A DNA stretch of 9,493 nucleotides from CAZGVW01 sp964529265 (GTDB lineage: Bacteria > Planctomycetota > Phycisphaerae > Phycisphaerales > UBA1924): the NCBI GenBank assembly GCA_964529265.1, contig CAZGVW010000149.1, forward strand, positions 1-9,493. Direction: 5' to 3'. The notes under the pieces are model-generated. The model had not been told where the DNA came from. It did no database searches and saw nothing but the letters and a program-made list of their open reading frames with translations. Each line of letters begins with the position of its first letter. Within the stretch, counting starts at the first letter, position 1. Shown one piece after another: positions 1-6,443 of this stretch. A program made the position numbers and the translations under genes.

Positions 1-44
1 AAGCCCGTTTCAACGGGCTTCCCCGTCCGTGGCTTTAGCCGCGG
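1..44. repeat. Two tandem hairpins, REP-like element (or terminator of an off-window gene)
   Basis: Two adjacent dyads are visible. The first is AAGCCCGTT-TC-AACGGGCTT at 1-20, a perfect 9-bp stem. The second is CCGTGGCT-TT-AGCCGCGG at 27-44, an 8-bp stem with one G-T type mismatch. Closely spaced short-loop palindromes of this kind are typical of bacterial REP/BIME-type intergenic repeats. No strong U-tract follows either stem, so a simple intrinsic terminator for a gene left of the window is possible but less favoured. The repeat copy number in the genome cannot be judged from one copy. Confidence 0.5.
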
Positions 45-66
45 GGCGTTCAGTTCACGGTGTTGC

Positions 67-161
67 GTGCCACCAACCGTCGCTCTGGACGCTCGGTGTC
101 TTCGTTGTGGCTGAATCCCCCGGACGGCGCCGATCGCTCAAAAACCGCACAGTGGTGGCAC
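67..161. repeat. Distant 9-bp inverted repeat in the non-coding leader
   Basis: GTGCCACCA (67-75) is matched by TGGTGGCAC (153-161), a perfect 9-bp inverted repeat about 77 nt apart. Together with the hairpins at 1-44 it fills most of the 228 bases before the regulator gene. The whole 1-165 block may be one short repetitive or MITE-like element. A 66-codon minus-strand frame crosses this block but has no credible start signal or recognisable product. Nothing else is recognised between 162 and 215. Confidence 0.35.
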
Positions 162-228
162 ACGCCCTGCATGCCGCCCTCCAAGCCCCCCCTCTTCCTG
201 CTACACCTCTGTGCCAGGAGCATCCCCC

Positions 229-813
229 ATGCCCACCACACCCCCCTCAACCCGCGAGCGCATCATCCGCGTCGCCCACGATCTCTTCTACCGCGATGGC
301 TTCCACACCATCGGCCTCGATCGCCTCCTCGCCGAAGTCGGCGTCACCAAGACCACCTTCTACAACCACTTCCCCAGCAAGGACGACCTCATCATGGAAG
401 TCCTCCGCCGCCACGATACGTGGTGGCGCGACATCTTCCGCGAGATGCTCCGCCGCTTGGGCGGCGATGCCCCCCGTGCGCAACTCCTGGCCGTCCCCGA
501 TGCGCTCGACGAACTCTTCGCCACCGATGGCTTCAACGGATGCATCTTCGTCAACGTCGCCGTCCAGTTCCCACTGGCGCACGATCCCGCCCACGTCGCC
601 GCCGCCGACCACAAGCGCGCCATGGGCCAGATCATTCAGGAACTCGCCGGCTACGCCAACGCCGATGACCCCGCCGCCCTCGCCGACGAGATCTCCCTCA
701 TCATGGAAGGCGCCTACGTCACGCGCCAGGTCTCCGGCGAACCACGCGCCTCCGACATCGCCCGCCGCCTCGTCAATCTCGCCGCAGGCCGCCGCCTGCC
801 CGCGACTGCATGA
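229..813 (+). CDS. TetR/AcrR-family transcriptional regulator
   Basis: This encodes a 194-aa cytoplasmic DNA-binding repressor of the TetR family. The N-terminal helix-turn-helix covers roughly residues 9-55: TRERIIRVAHDLFYRDGF, then TIGLDRLLAEVGVTKTTFY, then NHFPSKDDL, with T40-H47 as the recognition helix. The C-terminal half has a GCIFVNVAVQFP segment and an EISLIMEGAYVTRQ helix, as in LmrA/YxaF-like TetR ligand-binding domains. The length is normal for the family. The ATG at 229 is preferred over an in-frame GTG at 211 because AGGAG (216-220) lies 8 nt upstream of it. The ligand and target genes cannot be told. No divergent partner gene lies within the window, and the neighbour on the right is convergent. 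Base and codon use matches the GC-rich host genes. Family assignment is firm; the regulated function is unknown. Confidence 0.9.
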   Translation: MPTTPPSTRERIIRVAHDLFYRDGFHTIGLDRLLAEVGVTKTTFYNHFPSKDDLIMEVLRRHDTWWRDIFREMLRRLGGDAPRAQLLAVPDALDELFATDGFNGCIFVNVAVQFPLAHDPAHVAAADHKRAMGQIIQELAGYANADDPAALADEISLIMEGAYVTRQVSGEPRASDIARRLVNLAAGRRLPATA

Positions 814-818
814 CCCCC

Positions 819-856
819 AAAAAGCGGCAAGCCGCGGGGCCGGCCCGCGGCTTGCC
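819..856. terminator. Bidirectional intrinsic terminator between convergent genes
   Basis: A perfect 13-bp stem, GGCAAGCCGCGGG (826-838), GCCGG loop, CCCGCGGCTTGCC (844-856), lies between the stops of the TetR gene and the convergent secreted-protein gene. The A5 run at 819-823 becomes a T5 tract 3' of the stem on the minus strand, so termination of the minus-strand transcript is best supported. The plus-strand side lacks a U-tract. Confidence 0.75.
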
Positions 857-883
857 AGTGAAGCCCTGAATCGCGGCGCGAAC

Positions 884-1840
884 TCACGCGCCCCACGCGC
901 CGAGCATCGCGGCAAGGTCCGCCGCGTTCACGAGGCCATCTCCCGTCAGATCAGCGGCGCAACCGCCGCACACGCCCCAACTGCCCAACAGCAGCGCCAG
1001 GTCCGAACCACCGATCGCGCCGTCGCCATCGAGGTCGCCGAACTCCCCAAGATCATCCGAAAGCAGCGCCATCGCCTCCACCGGGTGCGGCGCCTGGAAC
1101 TGTCCCTCCATCTCCCCCGTCGCTGCGTCCATCCGCACGATCAGCCCTGAAGCGTCGCTCACCAGCACGTCGCCGTCGAGGAACACGATCGCGCTCGGCT
1201 CCACCGGCGCAACGAAACCGCCGACCAGGAACCCGTTCTCCAGATCGAACTCCAGCACCAGTCCTCCCTGTCCCGCGGCGTACAGCGAGCCGTCGCCCAC
1301 CGTCAGCCCGCGGATATTCGGAATGCACGCGCACCCGAAGTACGTGAACTCCCCTCCACCCACCGGCGTCCGCCAGACATCGCCCGATGGCCCGCCCACG
1401 TACAGGAAGCCATCGTGCTCCACCATCGCGTCCACCTGAATCGGCGCGTTCATCTCCCCGCCCACGTCGCCGTTGATCTGGCTCACGCGCCGGACCACCC
1501 CCGCCATCTCCGACACCAGCAACTCATCGTGGTTCGCCACCATCGCCGTCGCCCCCGCGGGCACGAAGTTGAAGCCCTGCAGGAACCCCGTGTCGAGATT
1601 GAAACTCACGATGCTTCCGAACGTGTCGCCCGCGAACACCGCGTTCTTCCCGATGGTCAGCGATTGAATCGGCCCGTTGCACGTGCAGCCGAAATACGTG
1701 AACGCGCCGCTCTCCGTGTCCGCCTTCCACACGTCCCCCGTCGGCCCGGCGACGAACAGAGACGCCGCGCTCGCCGCGGCGGTTGTCAGACAGATGCACG
1801 AGAGTGACGCGGCAACGCGCCCGATGGGTGTGTGCAACAT
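884..1840 (-). CDS. Secreted duplicated-repeat protein with C-terminal dockerin-type tail
   Basis: This is a 318-aa protein with an N-terminal signal peptide (about residues 1-26, hydrophobic, ending TTAAASAA). The mature part is an internal duplication with a 118-residue period. GPTGDVW near residue 32 and AFTYFGCTC at 46-54 recur as GPSGDVW near 150 and EFTYFGCAC at 164-172. The following LTIG/LTVG, FNLDTGFL/FDLENGFL and LLVS/VLVS segments also align. The short beta-rich blades suggest a propeller-like fold, but no named family is recognised. Residues ~269-318 carry two EF-hand-like dockerin repeats (DLDGDGAI...LLGSWG and DLTGDGLV...MLGAWG), separated by CGGC. Such tails are known as anchoring or sorting modules in planctomycetes. 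The ATG at 1840 is preceded by AGGAG (1849-1853, minus strand) with an 8-nt gap. The gene ends at the shared hairpin terminator. The biochemical function is unknown. Confidence 0.85.
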   Translation of the reverse strand: MLHTPIGRVAASLSCICLTTAAASAASLFVAGPTGDVWKADTESGAFTYFGCTCNGPIQSLTIGKNAVFAGDTFGSIVSFNLDTGFLQGFNFVPAGATAMVANHDELLVSEMAGVVRRVSQINGDVGGEMNAPIQVDAMVEHDGFLYVGGPSGDVWRTPVGGGEFTYFGCACIPNIRGLTVGDGSLYAAGQGGLVLEFDLENGFLVGGFVAPVEPSAIVFLDGDVLVSDASGLIVRMDAATGEMEGQFQAPHPVEAMALLSDDLGEFGDLDGDGAIGGSDLALLLGSWGVCGGCAADLTGDGLVNAADLAAMLGAWGA

Positions 1841-2206
1841 GAGCAGTTCTCCTGTTTGGGGGGAGCAAGGAATCGAATCCGCCTCGATTGAAGCGGCGCC
1901 GCCGCGCGGCGGGCAGGGGCGCGCGGGTCACGCCGCTCACCCACCGCATGTCCGAGGCCCCCCGCTCCATTGCACCCCTTCAGGACACCTGCCCTCCCGA
2001 CCGCCTTGTCACCGCCGTGAGGCCCCGAAACGACATCCGACCCGCAGACCGGCGCGCCAACCCGGAATCTCCGGAATGTCACATTTCGACAGCCCCGCGC
2101 GCCCGTTTCGAGCAATGCCCGCGTTTACCCCCCAAGCCCGTGCGGCCACACGAATCACCCCGGCAAACACCGCACACACCACCAGGTGCGAGAAAAGGAA
2201 CAAGTC
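1841..2206. promoter_or_regulatory. Divergent intergenic region with small dyads
   Basis: This non-coding stretch separates the divergent genes at 884-1840 (-) and 2336-3493 (+), so it must hold both promoters. I cannot point to convincing -35/-10 pairs. Visible structure is limited to three items: a 6-bp dyad AATCGA(1871-1876)...TCGATT(1884-1889) just upstream of the minus-strand gene, a perfect 14-bp palindrome CCGCCGCGCGGCGG (1899-1912), and a CCGGAAT direct repeat near 2069-2084. The long frames crossing it lack start signals and read as shadows of GC-rich DNA. Confidence 0.4.
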
Positions 2207-2335
2207 ATGTTCGCAATCAGCAAGACGTCGATGGGGCAGATCTTCAAGGCCGTCCTCGGCTTCACCATCCGCGGCGGAACCACCCGCCGCCGCCGCGACC
2301 GACCCACGAACAACACTCTCCGCAGGGGCCCAGCC

Positions 2336-3493
2336 ATGTTTCGACCGAACACGACCGCTGTCGCCGCGTCCGCCATCTCCGCCCTGTTCCTCGCCGCCGC
2401 GGCCGGCGCGTGCCCGACCGGCGTCGAAGGGTACGCCTGCCCGAGCAAGATCGTCTGCGCCGAGCAGAACGGCCAGAAGTGGTGCACTGTCGCCGACTTC
2501 ACCGGCTACTTCTACCTCTTCGCGACACAGTGCGCTCCCAGCAACGCGCAGCAGCAGTGCCTGCCCACCACCGGAAGCATGCACCTCTCCGTCGTCGGGT
2601 TTCCCAACGAAGGCATGACGATCAACCGCTCGATTCTCGCCGAGCGATTGGGCGGCACGTGGCTCCAGCTCGGCTGCTCCGGCATCGTCCACACGCCGGT
2701 CGTTGGCTTCGCGAACTTGCACCTCCCGATCTCTGACGCCGCCGTCACCGCCGGTCCCGACGGCGCCATCATCGCCAACAACATCGGGTCGACCGGTCAG
2801 GACGGCGTTCAGGTCAGCATCCGCCACTCCCGCGAGGTGTCCATCGATTGGGACGTCATCCCGCCGCCTCCCGCCGGCGCCGAGTCGCAGTCCCTCACCG
2901 CACACGCGCTCGGCGAGATCGACGCCCAAAATCAGGTCGTCGCCTCAGTTGGCTACCGCTTCCGCCCTGCGTTCTTCGACGTCTTCGTCGACTTCTCCGC
3001 GCAGACCGACGGCCCCGTCCTCGTCGAGGTGATCCGCGACGGCGCGGTGCTCGCCTCCTTCGTCGCGCCGCAGGGCGACGTCGCGGAGGCCGCGCTCGCC
3101 GCGAGCCGTGTAAGTTTCGAGTCGACCAACGGCGCGCGGCGCCCCCGCTGCGCGATCGGATGGCACATCGCCAGCAACATCCTCACGCCCATCGGCGCAT
3201 TCGAGGCCGACGAGATCCGCATCTCCCCCGATCCCGGTGCGCCGTCGATCCCCGTCGCCGCGATCACCGGCGCCGCGATCCTCGCCGCCGACACCGGCCC
3301 CATCCGCATCACCGGCGAAACCAGCGTCCCCCTCTGCGCCGCCGACCTCAACGCCGACGGCCAGGTCACCGCCGCGGACCTCGCGCTCCTCCTCGGCGCG
3401 TGGGGCACGGGCGCCGCGGACCTCAACGGCGACGGCGTCACAAACGCCAGCGACCTCGCCGCCCTCCTCGGCTCCTGGGGCGCCTGCGCCTGA
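2336..3493 (+). CDS. Secreted Cys-rich protein with dockerin-type C-terminus, function unknown
   Basis: This encodes a 385-aa exported protein. The chosen ATG at 2336 gives a clean signal peptide (MFRPNTTAVAASAISALF..., AGA cleavage site at residues 23-25) and has AGGGG (2324-2328) 7 nt upstream. The mature N-terminus is rich in cysteines (C26, C35, C41, C50, C66, C75), suggesting disulfides. The middle (about 80-330) is beta-strand-like with no family I recognise. Residues 334-385 hold two EF-hand-like dockerin repeats (DLNADGQV...LLGAWG and DLNGDGVT...LLGSWG) ending in Cys-Ala. An in-frame ATG at 2207, also with a good Shine-Dalgarno (AAAGGAA, 2194-2200), would add 43 residues that are Arg-rich just before the signal peptide. 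I treat it as an alternative, not the main, start. The gene is followed by its own hairpin terminator. Confidence 0.82.
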   Translation: MFRPNTTAVAASAISALFLAAAAGACPTGVEGYACPSKIVCAEQNGQKWCTVADFTGYFYLFATQCAPSNAQQQCLPTTGSMHLSVVGFPNEGMTINRSILAERLGGTWLQLGCSGIVHTPVVGFANLHLPISDAAVTAGPDGAIIANNIGSTGQDGVQVSIRHSREVSIDWDVIPPPPAGAESQSLTAHALGEIDAQNQVVASVGYRFRPAFFDVFVDFSAQTDGPVLVEVIRDGAVLASFVAPQGDVAEAALAASRVSFESTNGARRPRCAIGWHIASNILTPIGAFEADEIRISPDPGAPSIPVAAITGAAILAADTGPIRITGETSVPLCAADLNADGQVTAADLALLLGAWGTGAADLNGDGVTNASDLAALLGSWGACA

Positions 3494-3542
3494 ACGAGCA
3501 CGCCCCCGCGCACGACTCCACCGAACACCTTTACTCCTCCGA

Positions 3543-3571
3543 CGAGACGCCGAGCCCTCCTCGGCGTCTCG
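3543..3571 (+). terminator. Hairpin terminator after the Cys-rich dockerin protein gene
   Basis: A perfect 12-bp stem CGAGACGCCGAG (3543-3554), loop CCCTC, CTCGGCGTCTCG (3560-3571) lies 49 nt after the stop at 3493. The sequence after it (CTATTCTG) is only weakly U-rich, so efficiency is uncertain. Confidence 0.65.
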
Positions 3572-4008
3572 CTATTCTGCGCGCCAGCGCTCCGCTCACG
3601 CTCCCCGCACACGCCCACGCTGACCCCGCTCCCCCCCCGCGGCAACGGAATCCCACGACGCGAAATTCGGAGAAACGCCACTTCAGAATGAACCACACCG
3701 CACAATCCCGAAGCGCCGAACGCCGCATATCCGGCAGGAAGGCGCGCAGCCGAGGCCGGCCCCGACGGGGCCGGCCTTTGTCTTCATGGGGCCTTTGCCC
3801 CCACCCCGCCGGGGGATCAAACCCGCATCCAGGGGATGCGTGCGCAGAAGTGAATTTCCAGCGCCGTTGCGTGGAAATGCGCAACGGATTGCGCGTGCGC
3901 TGTACATTGTGCCCACGAGTCGGCGCAGTGTGCGCTGAAGTCGCGTCCATTCGTTCGACGCGCTCTGTTTTTTCACACACGGATTGCGTGGGGGAAAGGA
4001 GAGCCGCG
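3572..4008 (+). other. Structured non-coding region, candidate small RNA or 5' leader
   Basis: No credible gene is seen in these 437 bases. Frames through it have no start signal and run across perfect hairpins. Four stem-loops follow in close order: 3753-3777 (11 bp), 3787-3803 (5 bp), 3824-3840 (7 bp, CGCATCC-AGG-GGATGCG) and 3864-3887 (8 bp, CCGTTGCG/CGCAACGG). The first is terminator-like and is described separately. The block could be the end of a small RNA transcribed from about 3600, or a structured 5' untranslated region of the 86-aa secreted protein gene. No known riboswitch consensus is recognised, and no reliable promoter could be assigned. Confidence 0.4.
3753..3784 (+). terminator. 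Orphan intrinsic terminator-like hairpin
   Basis: AGGCCGGCCCC (3753-3763), loop GAC, GGGGCCGGCCT (3767-3777) is a perfect 11-bp GC-rich stem followed by TTGTCTT. It lies about 180 nt beyond the previous gene's terminator, with no gene in between. It is either a back-up terminator or the end of an unrecognised short transcript. Confidence 0.5.
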
Positions 4009-4269
4009 ATGAAGCGTCTCAATCGATTCGGCAGGGGTCTCGCAGCGTGTTCGCTCCTGGGGGCGATGGCCGTCGGCGCCGCGACACTGGCGACGCCGCG
4101 CGCCGAGGCACGCCCCATTCTGCTCTGCGGCCCGACGTATCAGTGGATCTGCACGTTGCCCGGCGGGGAAGTCGTGCCCTTCGGCGGAACGATCTGCGAG
4201 ATGCTGGAGTTCGAGAAGCGCAAGCACGCCGATTGCGTCGTTGCGCCTGCGCCATTCCCGCAGTTCTGA
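4009..4269 (+). CDS. Small secreted Cys-containing protein (86 aa), function unknown
   Basis: This short gene lies inside a much longer open frame; the real start is the ATG at 4009, with AAAGGAG (3995-4001) 7 nt upstream. The product has a basic N-terminus (MKRLNRFGRG), a hydrophobic core (LAACSLLGAMAVGAATLA) and an AEA cleavage site around residues 32-34. The mature peptide is about 52 residues and contains four cysteines (C40, C48, C63, C76), enough for two disulfides, plus a GPTYQWIC segment and a GGTICEMLEFEKR segment. No known family is recognised. A structured leader precedes it and a very strong terminator follows within 40 nt, so it is a monocistronic unit. It lacks the dockerin tail of its neighbours. 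The coding call is well supported by RBS, signal peptide and terminator; function is unknown. Confidence 0.78.
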   Translation: MKRLNRFGRGLAACSLLGAMAVGAATLATPRAEARPILLCGPTYQWICTLPGGEVVPFGGTICEMLEFEKRKHADCVVAPAPFPQF

Positions 4270-4305
4270 CCGCGCATTCGCGCAATGTCGCGACAACTGA
4301 TCGCC

Positions 4306-4344
4306 AAACGGCGCGGAACTCATCGTTCCGCGCCGTTTTTCTTT
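4306..4344 (+). terminator. Strong intrinsic terminator
   Basis: AAACGGCGCGGAAC (4306-4319), loop TCATC, GTTCCGCGCCGTTT (4325-4338) is a perfect 14-bp stem running directly into TTTTTCTTT. It ends the transcript of the 86-aa secreted protein gene, whose stop is at 4269. Confidence 0.9.
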
Positions 4345-4347
4345 CCC

Positions 4348-4382
4348 GTATTCCGTATTCCGTATTCCGCATTCTGCATTCC
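4348..4382. repeat. Heptanucleotide tandem array, five units of GTATTCC type
   Basis: Five consecutive 7-mers read GTATTCC, GTATTCC, GTATTCC, GCATTCT, GCATTCC (4348-4382). The reverse-complement motif (GGAATAC/GGAACAC) recurs as an array at 6444-6471. Short heptanucleotide arrays are known as intergenic STRR repeats in cyanobacteria; their role there is unresolved. Here the array directly follows a terminator and is non-coding. Confidence 0.85.
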
Positions 4383-4400
4383 CCTCCCACATTCTCTCGC

Positions 4401-4478
4401 GCGCACAAACAACGTCACTGCGCACCCCCCGGTCCACCCGCCGCAAGAATTGTGCGCGCAGTGACCGTCTTTGTGCGC
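4401..4478. repeat. Large imperfect inverted repeat upstream of the Gly-rich protein gene
   Basis: GCGCACAAA (4401-4409) pairs with TTTGTGCGC (4470-4478), and GTCACTGCGC (4414-4423) pairs with GCGCAGTGAC (4456-4465). A 4-nt internal loop separates the two helices, and the apical region is about 32 nt. No U-tract follows, so it is not an ordinary terminator. It may be a MITE/REP remnant or a regulatory hairpin about 200 nt ahead of the gene at 4683. The rest of the 413-base gap (4479-4682) shows only a degenerate pyrimidine-rich stretch with GCCTCCT twice in tandem (4555-4568). Confidence 0.6.
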
Positions 4479-4682
4479 CAAATTCCAGTCACTACGGGTT
4501 TTCCTCTTGAACGCCGCGGCCCCCATGCGATCATCCTCAGCCTCAGCCCGCGCCGCCTCCTGCCTCCTCCGCCATGGCCTGTTGCCTGCTCCCTTTTGCC
4601 CCCTCCGTTCATGTCTTTTCCCTTCCCGGTCCAAAGGCCCGCCGCTAGATTCGACCCGGACCCCCAACCCGGAGACTCCGCC

Positions 4683-6392
4683 ATGAAGCCCGCCCGAACC
4701 CTCGCCGTGGCCCTCGGCCTTTCGTTTTCACTGTGCGCCGCCATCGCCTTCGCCGGCGATGCCCCCTGCGGCGTCTACGTCTCGCCCAAAGGCAGCGACA
4801 TGATGGGCGGCCTCGACCCCGAGGAGCCCCTGCGCACCATCACCGCCGCGATCGCCCTGGCCCAACTCGAGGGCCTCTCCTGCGTCTTTGTGCAGGGCGG
4901 CGACTATCCCGAAGTCGTGCGCCTCGTCCCCGGCATCACGATCGATGGCGGATACGACTCCGACTGGGAGCGCGACCACCACTCGCAGATCGGCCACCAG
5001 ACGCAGATCGTCGGCCAGTTCGATGGCTCATCCGGCCTCTTCGTCGCCGTCATCGCGGAAAACCTCGATGACGTCGCCACGGTTTCCAATCTGCGCATCA
5101 CCGGCCCCGCCGCCGGCGGAATGACGCCCGGCGGCGATGGCATGTCGTCCTACGCCGCGTGGATCAGCGAGTGCCTCCTCGTGCGCTTCATCGATATCAC
5201 CTTCGATGGTGGGGGAGGTTCCAGCGCCGCGTCCGGGGCTTCAGGAACCGCCGCGCCGCAGGCTCAGGCCCCGGCCGGCAGCGCCGGCGCTCCCGGACCG
5301 AACCTCGAAGGCGACTGCGACGACTCGACCCGTCCGGATGGCGGCCAGGGCGCGGTGAACCCGAGCGACACCGCCACCCGCGGCGGCAACGGCGGCCGCG
5401 GCGGAGAGGCCGATACCGATTGCGGCGGCATCTTTCCCGATCTCGACCCCCAGATCGGTGATCCCGGAATGCCGGCCCAGATTTCTTCCCCCGGCGTCGG
5501 AACGGGCGGCGCCATCGGTGGAACCTGCGGCAACGGCGGCCCCGGGGCGCCGGGCGGCAACGGCGCGACCGGCCCCACCGGCGCCCCGGCGTCGAACTCG
5601 ATCACGGTCATGAGCGGGTTCTTCGTTCCCTCGCCCGGCGGCGCCGGATTCATCGGTTCCCGCGGCACGGGCGGCGGCGGTGGCGGCGGGGCAGGCGGAT
5701 GCGGCGGCTTTGCGCCCAACTACCCCGGCGGCGGCGGTGGTGGCGGCGGCGCGGGCGGCCTGCGCGCCCCCGCGGCAGGCCAGGGCGGGCGCGGCGGCGG
5801 CGCCAGTGTGGGCCTTCTGGCGCACCTTTCTTCAATTATCCTCACAGATGTGCATTTTGACGTCGGTTCTGGCGGAAACGGCGGCGATGGCGGCGCCGGC
5901 GCCCCCGGTCAGCCCGGCGGCCCCGGCGGACCAGGCGGCCTCACACCCGGCTCGACCTCCGGAGGCCCGGGCGGCGCGGGCGGCCGCGGCGGCGCATCAG
6001 GCCCAGGCGCCGGCGGCGCGGGCGGCGCCTCCGTCGGCCTCCTCATCAGCAACGCCAGCATCGGAATGAGCGGCGCATTCACCTTCGACCTGCCCCCGGG
6101 CGGCGCGCCCGGCGGCGATGGCGGCGCAGGAGTCCTCGGCCCCGATGGCGCCGGTGGCCCCCCAGGCCTCGTCTTCCCCGGCTTCGATGCATCCGCCCTG
6201 CGCGCCGAAATCGCATTTGATGCGAATTTGAGCGCACTTTCCGTCCAATCCGGCCTCGAACGCGGCTCACTCTGCTCGATCCTCCCCTGCATCGGCGGCG
6301 GCGGCGCCTGCGCCGCCGACCTCAACGGCGACGGCTCCGTCGGCGCCCCCGACCTCGCCCTGCTGCTGGGCTCGTGGGGAATGTGTCCGTGA
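4683..6392 (+). CDS. Secreted Gly-rich beta-helix-like protein with single dockerin repeat
   Basis: This is a 569-aa exported protein. The ATG at 4683 has GGAG (4671-4674) 8 nt upstream and starts a signal peptide with an AFA site at residues 22-24. Residues ~29-110 resemble the DUF1565/right-handed beta-helix entry motif: VYVSPKGSD, then PLRTITAAIALA, then VFVQGGDYPEVV, then GITIDGGYDSDWER. Residues ~176-499 are extremely Gly-rich (GGNGG, GGAGG, GGPGGPGG), interrupted by short hydrophobic turns such as SVGLLAHLSSIILTDVHF and SVGLLISNASIGM, as expected for coils of a helix with Gly-rich loops. The last ~30 residues are one EF-hand-like repeat (DLNGDGSV...LLGSWG) ending MCP, where the neighbouring proteins have two. 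It probably sits on or outside the cell surface. The Gly-rich part is (GGC)n-like DNA and prone to length change. The substrate, if any, is unknown. Confidence 0.85.
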   Translation: MKPARTLAVALGLSFSLCAAIAFAGDAPCGVYVSPKGSDMMGGLDPEEPLRTITAAIALAQLEGLSCVFVQGGDYPEVVRLVPGITIDGGYDSDWERDHHSQIGHQTQIVGQFDGSSGLFVAVIAENLDDVATVSNLRITGPAAGGMTPGGDGMSSYAAWISECLLVRFIDITFDGGGGSSAASGASGTAAPQAQAPAGSAGAPGPNLEGDCDDSTRPDGGQGAVNPSDTATRGGNGGRGGEADTDCGGIFPDLDPQIGDPGMPAQISSPGVGTGGAIGGTCGNGGPGAPGGNGATGPTGAPASNSITVMSGFFVPSPGGAGFIGSRGTGGGGGGGAGGCGGFAPNYPGGGGGGGGAGGLRAPAAGQGGRGGGASVGLLAHLSSIILTDVHFDVGSGGNGGDGGAGAPGQPGGPGGPGGLTPGSTSGGPGGAGGRGGASGPGAGGAGGASVGLLISNASIGMSGAFTFDLPPGGAPGGDGGAGVLGPDGAGGPPGLVFPGFDASALRAEIAFDANLSALSVQSGLERGSLCSILPCIGGGGACAADLNGDGSVGAPDLALLLGSWGMCP

Positions 6393-6404
6393 GGAGGTGC
6401 AGGT

Positions 6405-6432
6405 GGTAGGTGGTAGTTGGTAGGTGGTAGGT
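6405..6432. repeat. Heptanucleotide tandem array, four units of GGTAGGT type
   Basis: GGTAGGT, GGTAGTT, GGTAGGT, GGTAGGT follow one another directly at 6405-6432, only 12 nt after the stop of the Gly-rich protein gene. A degenerate fifth unit (TGCAGGT) precedes them. The unit length equals that of the neighbouring GGAATAC array, but the sequence differs. Confidence 0.85.
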
Positions 6433-6443
6433 GGGGGAAGAGG

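Noticed and set aside
50..250. 66-codon minus-strand open frame in the leader
   Set aside because: It overlaps REP-like inverted repeats and the TetR ribosome site, with no ribosome site of its own and no recognisable product.
247..915. 222-codon minus-strand open frame opposite the TetR gene
   Set aside because: It is the antisense shadow of the TetR coding region and crosses the strong terminator hairpin; no family features.
2009..2929. 306-codon minus-strand open frame
   Set aside because: It lies opposite the convincing secreted dockerin gene and the intergenic region, has low-complexity Gly/Arg/Asp composition typical of antisense GC-rich DNA, and shows no domain or start signal.
3889..3908. 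TTGCGC...TACATT as a sigma-70 type promoter for the 86-aa gene
   Set aside because: The gap between the two boxes is only 8 nt, far from the usual 16-18.
2848..4008. Long plus-frame upstream of the 86-aa protein
   Set aside because: It overlaps the dockerin gene out of frame and is Arg/Pro/His-rich noise; the real start is at 4009.
3531..4118. 195-codon minus-strand open frame over the structured region
   Set aside because: No start signal or domain; it crosses several perfect hairpins and the start of the opposite gene.
4348..4382. CRISPR array possibility for the short tandem repeats
   Set aside because: Units are 7 nt and contiguous with no spacers; no cas genes are present.
3984..4682. 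Upstream extension of the Gly-rich protein frame
   Set aside because: The extension runs through the 86-aa gene, a strong terminator and the heptamer array; the ATG at 4683 has a Shine-Dalgarno and a signal peptide.
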